From: JAHQVK01 sp036788295
GTDB lineage: Bacteria; Myxococcota; Kuafuiibacteriia; Kuafuiibacteriales; Kuafuiibacteriaceae
Assembly (NCBI GenBank): GCA_036788295.1
Contig: DAIQNR010000002.1
Location: 124,001 to 188,000, forward strand
DNA length: 64,000 nt
Reading direction: 5' to 3'
Each line of letters opens with the position of its first letter. Position 1 is the stretch's first letter. Below the pieces are notes generated by a model. That model ran no database searches, was not told the DNA's origin, and saw nothing but the letters and a program-made list of their open reading frames with translations. Shown in pieces: positions 1 to 7,844 of the stretch. Position numbers and translations under genes: made by a program.

Positions 1-1041
1 AGCTTCGCCTCCGCCACCCTCGCCGAGGGGAGCGTCGAGCGGGACTGCGTGAACGACATCGAGATGGCCGCGGAGCGGGCGGCCGAGCTGTGCCAGCAGC
101 TGCTCGCGTTCTCCGGTCGAGGGCAGTTCCAGCTCGCGCCCTTGCGGATCGACGCGGTGGTTCAGGAGAGCCTGCGCCTCCTGCAGGCCAGCGTCGATCG
201 CTCGGTATCGCTCGATGTGGTGCTTCCGAGCTGTGGGGTCCCCCCCGTCGTCGCGGACGAGAGCCAGGTCAAGCAGGTGCTCTTCAACCTCGTCTCGAAC
301 GGGGCCGAGGCGGTGGAGCGAGGGGGAACGGTCCGGGTGACGGTGGGGGTGGAGCGTCTCGACGCCGATCGCCTCTCTCGCGCGATCGCCGCCGAGGCGG
401 CCAAGCCGGGGCGCCATGTGTACCTGCGGGTGGTGGACGACGGCCCCGGCATGTCGCAAGAGGTGGCGGCTCGGGCCTTCGAGCCGTTCTTCTCCACCAA
501 ATTCACCGGTCGCGGGCTGGGTCTCGCGGCGGTGCGCGGCATCGTTCAGGGCCACCGCGGCGTGCTCGAGTTGTCGAGCGCGCCCGGCGTGGGGACCACG
601 ATGACCGCGTTCTTCCCGGTGGAGGACTCCCTGCAATCCCGCACCGAGTCGGCGCACCCGATCGTGCTCGTGGTGGACGACGAGGACGTCGTCCGAGGTG
701 CGGCGTCCCGCGCGCTGCAGCAGAGCGGCTTTCGTGTGGTGGAGGCGCGGCGGGGCGAGGAGGCGCTCGAGCGCTTCGGCGAGCTCGGCGAGACGGTGGC
801 GCTGGTGCTGCTCGACGTCACCATGCCCGGCATGTCGGGGGAGACCGTGTTCTCCGCGATCCGAGCCCGAGACGCCGTTGTCCCGGTGCTGTTCTCGAGC
901 GGTCGCCCCGCGCTGACCGACCGCGGGATCATTGGGCCGGACAACCGGGCCTACTTCCTCGACAAGCCGTACCGAGCGCTCGAGCTGGTCGAGCGGGTGC
1001 GCTCCATCCTCGGGATCCATCGAGATCCCGGCCAAGCATGA
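1..1041 (+). CDS. Hybrid histidine kinase/response regulator, 5' end outside window
   Basis: The frame is open at base 1, so the N-terminus (sensor and phospho-accepting His box) lies upstream. What remains begins in the second helix of the dimerisation domain (AAELCQQLLAFSGRG). A HATPase domain follows, with N-box NLVSNGAEAV, G1 box DDGPGM and G2 box GRGLGLAAV. A C-terminal receiver domain has the acidic pair VDDED, the phospho-acceptor Asp in LLLDVTMPG and the conserved Lys in FLDKPY. It would autophosphorylate on His and relay to its own receiver. No output domain follows the receiver, so signalling must go through a partner or a phosphatase step. The cognate signal cannot be told from this piece. 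Confidence 0.9.
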   Translation, partial: SFASATLAEGSVERDCVNDIEMAAERAAELCQQLLAFSGRGQFQLAPLRIDAVVQESLRLLQASVDRSVSLDVVLPSCGVPPVVADESQVKQVLFNLVSNGAEAVERGGTVRVTVGVERLDADRLSRAIAAEAAKPGRHVYLRVVDDGPGMSQEVAARAFEPFFSTKFTGRGLGLAAVRGIVQGHRGVLELSSAPGVGTTMTAFFPVEDSLQSRTESAHPIVLVVDDEDVVRGAASRALQQSGFRVVEARRGEEALERFGELGETVALVLLDVTMPGMSGETVFSAIRARDAVVPVLFSSGRPALTDRGIIGPDNRAYFLDKPYRALELVERVRSILGIHRDPGQA

Positions 1042-1110
1042 ACCCCACGCCGGGCGGCGATGCGGTGAAGGCCTTCGGGCCGGCAAGGCGCGATCCACGC
1101 TGAACTTGGT

Positions 1111-1276
1111 GAGCCCCGGATCGCGGAGCTGCGGGCCGCGTAGCCCCGGGTCGCGGAGTCCCCGGATCGCGGAGCTGCGGGCCGCGTAGCCCCGGGCCGC
1201 GGAGCCCCCGGATCGCGGAGCTGCGGGCCGCGGAGCTCCGGGCCGCGGAGCCCCGGGCCGCGGAGCCCCGGTCGCC
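1111..1276. repeat. 15-bp G+C-rich tandem array, about 11 units
   Basis: Units run back to back with consensus GGAGCCCCGGGCCGC; a few are 14 or 16 bp. They are also ordered as a higher repeat of three unit types (ending GGATCGC, then GCTGCGGGCCGC, then GTAGCCCCGG or similar), seen three times at 1111-1154, 1155-1200 and 1201-1246. The array fills most of the 257-bp space between the convergent ends of the kinase gene and recA. It is rich in CCGCGG and GAGCTC palindromes. A role as bidirectional terminator is possible but not shown. Confidence 0.85.
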
Positions 1277-1298
1277 GGTCCAAGCTCGGGACGAGAGG

Positions 1299-2420
1299 TC
1301 AGGCCGCCTTTTTGCTCTCAGCCTTCTTGGTGTCCTTTGGCTCCGCCTTTTTGGCCTCGACCGGCGTCTCGGGGGCGGCCGGAGCCTCCCAACGCTTGGG
1401 GTCGCCGAGCTTGCTCACCGCGACCGGGTCCATCGCCTCGGCCAGAAGCGCCGCCCTGAGCTCGGCCATCAGCTCCGGCCGCTCGTCGAGGTAGGCCCGG
1501 GCCTTCTCTCTCCCTTGGCCCAGCTTGAGGTCGCCCAGCGCGAACCAAGCGCCGCTCTTCGCGATGACCCCGCGGTCGAGGGCCACGTCGATGAGCTCGC
1601 CGCTCTGGGACACTCCGTGCCCGTAGAGGATGTCGAACTCGGCCTCCCGGAACGGCGGCGCGAGCTTGTTCTTCACCACCTTGGCCCGAACTCGGTTGCC
1701 GACCGCCTGGTCGCCGTCCTTGACCGCGCCGATCCGGCGGATGTCGACGCGGACCGAGCAGTAGAACTTGAGGGCGTTGCCGCCGGTGGTGGTCTCCGGC
1801 GAGCCGAAGGTCACTCCGATCTTGTGACGGGTCTGGTTGATGAAGATCAGGGTGCTGCGGGTCTTCGCCGCGTGGCCGGTCAGCTTGCGCATCGCCTGCG
1901 ACATCAAGCGGGCCTGAAGCCCAACGTGGGCATCGCCCATCTCCCCCTCGATCTCGGCCCGGGGGACCAGGGCGGCGACCGAGTCCACGACGACCAGGTC
2001 GATGGCGCCGCTGCGGAGCAGCGCCTCGACGATATCGAGCGCCTGCTCCCCGCAGTCGGGCTGGGAGATGAGCAGCCGGTCGATGTCGATCCCGAGCGAT
2101 CGGGCGTAGCGGGGGTCCAGCGCGTGTTCGGCATCCACGATGGCCCCGACTCCCCCGTCGCGCTGCACCGCCGCCAGCGCGTGCAGGGCCATCGTCGTCT
2201 TTCCGGAAGCCTCCGGCCCATAGATTTCGATGATCCGGCCTCTCGGGAGCCCGCCAACCCCGAGGGCCCGGTCGAGCCCCAGAGAGCCGGACGGGATGAC
2301 GTGGACCGGCTCGTCGAGCAGGTTGTCCTCACCGAGCATCATGATCGCGCCCCTCCCGAAGCGCTTCTCCAACTCCGACATGGCCATGCGGACGTTCTCG
2401 AGTTTGTTCTTGATCGACAA
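1299..2420 (-). CDS. recA: RecA recombinase
   Basis: ATP-dependent strand-exchange protein of homologous recombination and SOS signalling; length (373 aa) is normal. The Walker A is GPEASGKT near residue 70, the Walker B strand is LVVVDSVAAL, and the L2 and neighbouring region reads FINQTRHKIGVTFGSPETTT. The start is a TTG (protein MSIKNK), chosen because a perfect AGGAGGT lies about 8 bases upstream. Unlike the acidic tail of Escherichia coli RecA, the last 25 residues are rich in Lys, Ala and Pro. No recX follows. An inverted repeat about 120 bases upstream may be its operator. Confidence 0.97.
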   Translation of the reverse strand: MSIKNKLENVRMAMSELEKRFGRGAIMMLGEDNLLDEPVHVIPSGSLGLDRALGVGGLPRGRIIEIYGPEASGKTTMALHALAAVQRDGGVGAIVDAEHALDPRYARSLGIDIDRLLISQPDCGEQALDIVEALLRSGAIDLVVVDSVAALVPRAEIEGEMGDAHVGLQARLMSQAMRKLTGHAAKTRSTLIFINQTRHKIGVTFGSPETTTGGNALKFYCSVRVDIRRIGAVKDGDQAVGNRVRAKVVKNKLAPPFREAEFDILYGHGVSQSGELIDVALDRGVIAKSGAWFALGDLKLGQGREKARAYLDERPELMAELRAALLAEAMDPVAVSKLGDPKRWEAPAAPETPVEAKKAEPKDTKKAESKKAA

Positions 2421-2537
2421 TTGGTACCTCCTGGCGGCATCGCCGCGCTCGCCGGGTCAAGGCAAGGGGCGTGCCGGGGCGAGGAGGGGAGGGTTCGAGC
2501 CGAGAAGTCCGAAAACCGGAAATGCGGTCCGATTTGC

Positions 2538-2561
2538 GTCCGGAACATCCGGTTTCCGGAC
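2538..2561 (-). promoter_or_regulatory. Candidate operator upstream of recA
   Basis: A perfect inverted repeat, GTCCGGAA, 8-bp spacer, TTCCGGAC, lies about 118 bases before the recA start. A closely related pair of half-sites (GTCCGGAAC and CCGGTTTTCGGAC) lies upstream of comM at 6184-6216 in the same orientation relative to the gene. The binding protein is unknown. It does not match the GAAC-N4-GTTC LexA-like site seen before dnaE2. Confidence 0.4.
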
Positions 2562-2580
2562 CGTCGACCCCCTCGAGGGG

Positions 2581-2597
2581 CCCCGCTGCCGGCGGGG
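2581..2597 (-). terminator. Hairpin beyond aat
   Basis: CCCCGC, a 5-base loop and GCGGGG form a 6-bp G+C-only stem about 50 bases beyond the aat stop, next to the palindrome CCCCTCGAGGGG. There is no T-tract, so intrinsic termination is only a guess. Confidence 0.25.
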
Positions 2598-2645
2598 TGA
2601 CGAGGCGCCGGCCCCGAACTTCCTTTCCGAAGGCGCCGAAGAGGC

Positions 2646-3311
2646 TCAGAGAAAGCGAACGGGACGGGCGAGCGCCTGGTCCAGCCGCTTCAAGTACACG
2701 GACCGTGGGACCTCGTGGGCGCCGAGGGATACGAGGTGCGGGGTCGCCTGCTGGATGTCGAGCAGCTCGAAGCCGCGGTCGCGCAGGTGCTCGACGAGAA
2801 ACCAAAGAGCCAGCTTCGAGGCGTCCGGCCGGCGAGAGAACATCGACTCCCCGGCGAAGAACCCGCCGATGGCGATCCCGTACAGCCCACCCACCAGCCG
2901 GCCCTGCTCCCAGGTTTCCACCGAGTGGGCGTGCCCGCGCCGGTGGAGCTCGACGTAGGCTTCTCCAAGTCTCCGGGTGATCCACGTCGCGGGTCGGTCG
3001 GTCGTTCTTGCGGCGCAACCCCTCAAAACATCGACGAAAGCGGTGTTGACACGGACCTCGAGCTGGCCTTGGCGTCGGCGCTTGGCGAGCGACCGGGAGA
3101 CGTAGAAGCGGTCGAGCTCCAGGATCGCCCGCGGGTCCGGAGAAAACCACGTCATCAAGTCGTCGGAGAAAATGGGCCAGGGAAAGATCCCGCTGCGGTA
3201 GGCCAGGAGCAGGCGCTCGGTGGTGAGGTCTCCGCCGAGCGCGACCAATCCGTCGGCCGCAGCGGACTCGGGACTCGGAAAGCTCAGCTCATCACCCAGA
3301 ACGGCAACCAC
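2646..3311 (-). CDS. aat: Leucyl/phenylalanyl-tRNA--protein transferase
   Basis: Transfers Leu or Phe from aminoacyl-tRNA to N-terminal Arg or Lys of proteins, marking them for ClpS/ClpAP degradation (N-end rule). The 221-aa length is typical. Family signatures are GLVALGGDLTTERLLLAYRS near the N-terminus, GIFPWP, the WFSPDPRAIL segment, and GGLYGIAIGGFFAGESMFSR with the catalytic-core residues, followed by LDIQQATPHL. The start is GTG; an in-frame upstream extension lacks family similarity. It lies upstream of recA on the same strand, separated by 225 bp. Confidence 0.95.
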   Translation of the reverse strand: MVAVLGDELSFPSPESAAADGLVALGGDLTTERLLLAYRSGIFPWPIFSDDLMTWFSPDPRAILELDRFYVSRSLAKRRRQGQLEVRVNTAFVDVLRGCAARTTDRPATWITRRLGEAYVELHRRGHAHSVETWEQGRLVGGLYGIAIGGFFAGESMFSRRPDASKLALWFLVEHLRDRGFELLDIQQATPHLVSLGAHEVPRSVYLKRLDQALARPVRFL

Positions 3312-3602
3312 GAGCCGAGTGTCGCCGAGACTGGTGCTCCCGTCGAGGGGCGCCGGACCGACCGGGGAAGCGAACCTGCGACTCGGGACTCGAGGCGATC
3401 GACGGGGCTGGCTGCGGTCTTCGGTTCAAAAGGGCGAAAACCAATCTGGGAGCCGATCCAGGGGAATTGGAGACGCAGGGACCGACCTCGGAGCTCGCAC
3501 CGCCGGGATCTCCCGTTCACGCCAGCGAGGCCTCCGACAAAAACAGTACAGGGCCATCTAATTGCTTGCGCCACCGCGCCGGTTCATGCGACCTCTCAAC
3601 CT

Positions 3603-4007
3603 ATGAGCGAGAAAGCAAACGCCATCATCGAGTCGGCTCTGGTCGCCCTGCGCGCCGAGGCCGAGGATATCCACGGGAAGATCACGGCCCTCGAAGGGGT
3701 TCTGAAGGCCACGGGGGTTTCGGCCCCGATCGCCGTGGTCGCCGAGCCAAAGAAGGTCGCGCCCGTCGAGCCGAAGCGGAGGAAAGTCGCCCCCGTGGTG
3801 AGCGCCGTCCCCGAGCCGGTCTCCCCCCCGGCAAGGAAGCCGGCGATGTCGGCGGTCCCGAACGCCCCGCAGAGCAAGACCGAGAAGTTGAAGGAGGCGG
3901 CGAACAAGCGGGCGGCGTCCTGGACCCCGGACAAGAAGAAGGCGGCCGCGGAGCGGATGCGCAAGTACTGGGCGGAGCGGAAGAAGTCGAAGGCCGGCGA
4001 GGGCTGA
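3603..4007 (+). CDS. Small Lys/Ala-rich basic protein, unknown function
   Basis: A 134-aa protein not assigned to a named family. The N-terminal 35 residues look like an amphipathic or coiled-coil helix (IIESALVALRAEAEDIHGK). The middle is Pro/Val/Lys-rich and disordered. The C-terminus ends in a basic helix (KKKAAAERMRKYWAERKK), a WAERKK-type tail I have seen in small bacterial DNA-associated proteins. A nucleoid-binding role is a guess. The ATG after a 291-bp gap was chosen because the coding character begins there. The G+C-rich 18-bp repeat array starts just after its stop. Confidence 0.6.
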   Translation: MSEKANAIIESALVALRAEAEDIHGKITALEGVLKATGVSAPIAVVAEPKKVAPVEPKRRKVAPVVSAVPEPVSPPARKPAMSAVPNAPQSKTEKLKEAANKRAASWTPDKKKAAAERMRKYWAERKKSKAGEG

Positions 4008-4019
4008 ACCGCGTTCCTG

Positions 4020-4127
4020 CGGACAGAACCTGGTCCTCGGACCCATACCGGTCCTCGGACCGAGCCTGAGCTTCGGACAGAACCTGTTCCTCGGACCGAG
4101 CCTGAGCTTGGGGCGGAACCTGGGGTG
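4020..4127. repeat. 18-bp tandem array, six units
   Basis: Six contiguous 18-bp units alternate between CGGACAGAACCTGGTCCT-like and CGGACCGAGCCTGAGCTT-like forms (4020, 4038, 4056, 4074, 4092, 4110). Two units are identical. The array begins 13 bases past the stop codon of the basic-protein gene, in the convergent gap before comM. Confidence 0.8.
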
Positions 4128-4397
4128 CGGCGGGGAGAACTTTCTTCCTGCCGCACCCACTTTTACCCGTGTCCACGAGAGTTTCAGCGGGTGAGGTCTT
4201 CGACCCCATCCAGCCTCGACCCTGATTTTCCCCTTCCTCGTCCTTATCCAGAAGCACGAAACGTTCACAGCGCGTCGCTACCCAGGAGTGGTCGCTGGCC
4301 GACAGTGAGGCCACGAGCCCGTCTTGGGTGAAGTTCCCATGGGTAGGGGTCTTGGCCGACCCTCGCCGCTTGGAGCAGGCAAGGCCATCTCGATGCC
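4128..4397. other. Intergenic stretch without a recognised gene
   Basis: 270 bases between the 18-bp array and the first 190-bp palindromic element. Short open frames exist on both strands, but none has a ribosome site, a family match or the codon bias of its neighbours. Base composition is less G+C-rich than the surroundings, with runs of pyrimidines. It may be a decayed element or an untranslated region. Confidence 0.4.
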
Positions 4398-4587
4398 CTA
4401 GAGCGCCGATCGGGCTGGACCAACGCCCCAGGCTCGTTTCCGGCGTCCCTTGCCGTCCAGTCGCCTGCGGCGACCCACGAGGGGCGGCTCCGTCGGTTAC
4501 GGGGAGTAGCCTCGGTCCGCCGCCGGACGGCCAAGAACACAGGATCCTTCGCCTGGAGGCGCCGCTTTGACCCGTTCGGTGCTCTCG
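4398..4587 (+). repeat. 190-bp MITE-like palindromic element, copy 1
   Basis: Same length as copy 2 at 6308-6497, no gaps, about 10 mismatches, nearly all in the left half. The ends are inverted repeats: left CTAGAGCGCCGATCGGG against right CCCGTTCGGTGCTCTCG. Inner inverted pairs include TGCCGTCC...GGACGGCC and the small hairpin GTCGCCTGCGGCGAC, so the whole unit can fold into one long imperfect hairpin. It lies 26 bases beyond the comM stop. It has no coding capacity. Confidence 0.8.
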
Positions 4588-4613
4588 AGCGCCGGGCTTG
4601 CAACCACGAGCCT

Positions 4614-6122
4614 TCATCTCAGCCCCCACGCCGTCGGCCGACGAAACCGAAGCGCCTCGCGGAGATGGTCGCCATCGATCGCGTCGTGGTCTTCGAGGTC
4701 CGCGATCGTCCGAGCAACCCTCAACACCCGGTCGAGGCTGCGGGCCGACAGGTCGAGCCGCTTCGCTGCCCTCTCCAAAATGGTACGACAACCGTCGGCC
4801 AAGACGCCCGGTCCCCGCAGCGAGGCCCCGTCTAGGCACGCGTTGTCGACGCCGCGGAGGGTTCTTTGGCGGGCTCTTGCCGCCTCCACCCTCTCTCGCA
4901 CCTTCTGTGAGCACTCGCCGGGCGGGGCGTCGAGCAGCTCGTCCGGGTTGAGCGCCGGCGCCTCGACGACGAGATCGATACGGTCGAGCAGAGCGCCCGA
5001 TATCCGGGCGACGTAGCGTTGGATCTCTTCCGGACGGCACGCGCAGCGGCCCGAAGGGTGTCCGAGCCATCCGCACGGGCAGGGGTTGGCCGCACCGACG
5101 AGCATGAAGCTCGCCGGGAGGGGGACGACTTGGCGGGCCCGCACCAACGTCACTTCCCGGTCCTCGAGCGGCTGCCGGAGGGTCTCGAGGACCCGCCGGG
5201 GAAGCTCGGGCATCTCGTCGAGGAACAGGACGCCCTCGTGGGCGAGCGTGACCTCTCCGGGACGGATGGGCGTTCCCCCTCCGACGAGGCCCGCCTCCGT
5301 GATGGAGTGATGGGGCGCGCGGAACGGTCGCTCTCGAACCAGACCATCGAACCCCAGGGTGAGGCCGGCGGCCGACCGCACCCGGGTGACCATCAGCGCT
5401 TCTTCGGAAGTCAGCTCGGGGAGAATCGACGGCAGGCGCCGGGCGAGCATGGTCTTGCCGCTGCCAGGGTTGCCAACGAGCAGCAGGTTGTGGGCCCCCG
5501 CCGCCGCGATCTCGAGCGCGCGACGGGCTTCGAGCTGCCCGCGCACGTCGGCGAGGTCGGGCCCCCGCCGTCTCGGCCGGCGGGCTGGCCGGGGGGGAGG
5601 GAGGAGCGGCGTTCTCCCCGAGAGGTGGTCCACCAAAGAACGAAGATCTGGGGCCGCGATCACTTCCACGCCATCGAGCGCGGCGGCCTCGGCCCCGTTT
5701 TCGAGCGGAACCACGAGCGACCGAGCCCCGAGGCTCCGCGCCAAGTCGGCCACTGGAAGGACCCCGCGGGACGGTCTCAAGGCTCCCGACAGCGCCAACT
5801 CTCCCACGGCGATCCGTCCTTCGACGGCGGCGGCGTCGAGCAGACCGCCGGCAACCAGAAGGCCGAGCGCCATGGGCAGGTCGAGCGCCGAGCCATCTTT
5901 TCGCAGGGACGCAGGGGCCAGGTTGATGGTGACCCGCTTGAGAGGGAGTACCAAGTCCACCGCCCGGAGCGCGGCCTGGATTCGGTACCGAGCCTCCTGC
6001 ACTGCCGTGTCGCCGAGCCCGATGATGGAGAAGTAGGGCAGACCTTGGGCCAGCTCGGCCTCCACCTCGATGGGATGGGCCGAGACCCCCACCAGGGTGG
6101 CGCCCCGAGTGTTCGCGAGCAT
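4614..6122 (-). CDS. comM: ComM/YifB-family AAA+ ATPase (Mg-chelatase-like)
   Basis: ComM is a hexameric helicase that drives branch migration when single-stranded donor DNA is integrated during natural transformation. The 502-aa product shows the order expected for YifB. A Lon-protease-like N-terminal fold starts MLANTRGATLVG and has GLPYFSIIGL. The AAA+ core has Walker A GNPGSGKT near residue 217 and Walker B VLFLDEMPEL. The NPCPCGW...GRCACRP region and LLDRIDLVVEAP follow, then the Mg-chelatase C-terminal helical domain. The start was set at the ATG giving MLANTRG; an upstream in-frame extension is unlike the family. It is bracketed by two 190-bp palindromic repeats. Confidence 0.94.
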   Translation of the reverse strand: MLANTRGATLVGVSAHPIEVEAELAQGLPYFSIIGLGDTAVQEARYRIQAALRAVDLVLPLKRVTINLAPASLRKDGSALDLPMALGLLVAGGLLDAAAVEGRIAVGELALSGALRPSRGVLPVADLARSLGARSLVVPLENGAEAAALDGVEVIAAPDLRSLVDHLSGRTPLLPPPRPARRPRRRGPDLADVRGQLEARRALEIAAAGAHNLLLVGNPGSGKTMLARRLPSILPELTSEEALMVTRVRSAAGLTLGFDGLVRERPFRAPHHSITEAGLVGGGTPIRPGEVTLAHEGVLFLDEMPELPRRVLETLRQPLEDREVTLVRARQVVPLPASFMLVGAANPCPCGWLGHPSGRCACRPEEIQRYVARISGALLDRIDLVVEAPALNPDELLDAPPGECSQKVRERVEAARARQRTLRGVDNACLDGASLRGPGVLADGCRTILERAAKRLDLSARSLDRVLRVARTIADLEDHDAIDGDHLREALRFRRPTAWGLR

Positions 6123-6183
6123 GGCCCCCCGAGATGCAAGACAGCGGCCACCCCCAGACCACGGAAGGGGCGCCTCCGCGTCC

Positions 6184-6223
6184 GTCCGGAACTCGGAGCC
6201 GGTCCGGTTTTCGGACGGACCGC
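6184..6223 (-). promoter_or_regulatory. Candidate operator upstream of comM
   Basis: GTCCGGAAC at 6184 and CCGGTTTTCGGAC at 6204 recall the recA-upstream site at 2538-2561, with a longer spacer. CGGTCC...GGACCG forms an additional inverted pair. It is about 60 bases before the comM start, where a promoter would be expected. Chance is possible in such G+C-rich DNA. Confidence 0.3.
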
Positions 6224-6307
6224 GGCCCGATTTCGAACCGCGCTCGGCAACCGCTCGGCCAGACGCACGAGGCGAGCCGCGGGCCGCGTCCAAACAGATC
6301 GAGTGCT

Positions 6308-6497
6308 CTAGAGCACCGATCGGGCCCTACCAACGCCCCAGGCTCGTTCCCTGCGTCCCTGGCCGTCCGGTCGCCTGCGGCGACCCTCGAGGGGCGGCTC
6401 CGTCGGTTACGGGGAGTAGCCTCGGTCCGCCGCCGGACGGCCAAGAACACAGGATCCTTCGCCTGGAGGCGCCGCTTTGACCCGTTCGGTGCTCTAG
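6308..6497 (+). repeat. 190-bp MITE-like palindromic element, copy 2
   Basis: Direct repeat of the element at 4398-4587. The terminal inverted repeats are better preserved here: CTAGAGCACCGATCGGG at the left and CCCGTTCGGTGCTCTAG at the right match at 16 of 17 positions. The inner pair GGCCGTCCGG...CCGGACGGCC is perfect. The left end lies inside the 14-bp palindrome GTGCTCTAGAGCAC (6303-6316). The right terminal CTAG supplies the TAG stop codon of the neighbouring membrane-protein gene. Confidence 0.85.
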
Positions 6498-6793
6498 GCC
6501 AAAAGCCGGTCCTCTCGGCGGCGGAGAGCCTCGTCCACGAGCAGGAAGCCAAACGGGAGCAGCGACGCGCCGAACACCTTGCCAGTGAAGCCTACCGTCC
6601 ACCGGGCCGAGAAGTGGGCGATGACCAGCGCGAGCACGAAGACGGTGAACAGCAGTCCGTGAACGCTTCCGACCCAACGGACCGCGATCGGCATATCGAG
6701 CCCGTACTTGAGAGGCATCGCCACGAAGAGCAGCAGCAGCCAGGAGCAGCCCTCGACGATGCCCAGGATGCGCACCGCTCGCACCAGGTTCAT
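6494..6793 (-). CDS. DUF3817-family small membrane protein
   Basis: A 99-aa integral membrane protein with three hydrophobic segments: VRILGIVEGCSWLLLLFVAM, WVGSVHGLLFTVFVLALVIA and FGASLLPFGFLLVDEAL. The G-x-x-E-G start, PLKYG and the VG-x-x-HG motif are typical of DUF3817. Function is unknown for the family. Its stop codon lies inside the right terminal repeat of the 190-bp palindromic element, so the C-terminus (RREDRLLA) may have been set by that insertion. It lies 23 bp beyond the M23 peptidase gene on the same strand. Confidence 0.85.
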   Translation of the reverse strand: MNLVRAVRILGIVEGCSWLLLLFVAMPLKYGLDMPIAVRWVGSVHGLLFTVFVLALVIAHFSARWTVGFTGKVFGASLLPFGFLLVDEALRRREDRLLA

Positions 6794-6816
6794 GGCCGGA
6801 ACCTAGATCGACTCGC

Positions 6817-7731
6817 TCAGGGTGGTCCCATGTTTTGCGACGTGGATGCTCGCCGGACCCGGTCGTCCGGACGGATTTCGCTCGCCAGCGCTGCGGACGA
6901 CTCGAGGACTTCCACCGGGTCGAGCGGGGTCCCGCCGAGCCGAAGCTCGAAGTGCAGGTGGTGTCCGGTGGCGCGCCCGGTGCTCCCCATCAGCCCCAGC
7001 TCTCGACCGGCCTCCACGAAGGCGCCGGTCTCGACCAGCAGCGAAGAGAGGTGGGCATAGACGGTGATGTACCCGCCGACGTGCTGGAGAAAGACCGCCC
7101 GCCCGAGCCCCCCCTGCCAGCCAGCGGCGATCACCTCGCCGGTGGCGGCGGCCCATACTGGGTCGCCCCTGCGCCCCCCGAGGTCGACGCCGGCGTGAAA
7201 ACCCATTCGCCGGTCTCCATGGATCGGGTCGAGCCGGTACCCAAACCCGCTCGTCACCTGGATCGGGCTCACCGGCCAGCGAAGACGGATCGGGCCCGCG
7301 GGCGCTTCACGCTGGCTTCGACCCAGCCGGCCTCGGACATCGGCGAAGGCCCGCGCGATCCTTCGGTCCACCTCCCCCGACATGGTCTCGGAGCGCTCGC
7401 GTTCGGTCTCGAGAACCACCCGCACCTGGACCAGCGCGCGGACGGGGATTCGGTCGAGCAGGAGCGCCCGCTCCACCTCGTCGAGAATTCGACCCCAGCT
7501 GCGCTCATCGGGCGGGGTCTGCCTCGCGGCAGCCCCGAAGCCGAGCAGGCTTCGCTCGAGCCGGCGGGCCGCCGCCTCGGCGTCGTCCCGAGGCCCGTCC
7601 GGGGGCGCGGTCCGCGGCGCTGGGGAAGGCGGCGTAGGGGTGTCTATCCCCTCCTTGGCGTCGTCCTCCCAGGTCGTTCGCCCGGTCTGGGCGCACCCGA
7701 GCGAGAGAAGGAGAGCGAGCCACCGCTTCAC
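6817..7731 (-). CDS. M23 (LytM) peptidase, predicted lipoprotein
   Basis: A cell-wall metallo-endopeptidase of the LytM fold, or a regulator of such enzymes. The N-terminus MKRWLALLLSLGC is a short signal peptide with a lipobox Cys at residue 13. A Pro-rich linker and a helical segment (residues 50-140) follow. The M23 domain starts near residue 148, with FGYRLDPIHG, the zinc motif HAGVD and the second motif HHLHFEL; all expected metal ligands are present, so activity is likely. The product is expected in the periplasm, anchored to a membrane. Downstream on the same strand is the DUF3817 gene. Confidence 0.9.
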   Translation of the reverse strand: MKRWLALLLSLGCAQTGRTTWEDDAKEGIDTPTPPSPAPRTAPPDGPRDDAEAAARRLERSLLGFGAAARQTPPDERSWGRILDEVERALLLDRIPVRALVQVRVVLETERERSETMSGEVDRRIARAFADVRGRLGRSQREAPAGPIRLRWPVSPIQVTSGFGYRLDPIHGDRRMGFHAGVDLGGRRGDPVWAAATGEVIAAGWQGGLGRAVFLQHVGGYITVYAHLSSLLVETGAFVEAGRELGLMGSTGRATGHHLHFELRLGGTPLDPVEVLESSAALASEIRPDDRVRRASTSQNMGPP

Positions 7732-7844
7732 TGGTCGTAAGCTCCGACGCCGAACCCACCGCGGTCCATCCGTACCTGTGGCCTCCGTGCCTCTCGGCCG
7801 GTCGGCCGACCGCCGGCCACCTCGACCCGTGCTAGCCGAGCTGG

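Noticed and set aside
1111..1276. A CRISPR array
   Set aside because: Units are directly adjacent with no spacers, only 15 bp long, and no cas gene is near.
2421..2645. A LexA box of the GAAC-N4-GTTC type before recA
   Set aside because: The nearest match has a longer spacer and lacks the GTTC half; the inverted repeat there is of a different type.
4020..4127. A CRISPR array or iteron-type origin
   Set aside because: No spacers; no replication initiator gene and no DnaA boxes nearby.
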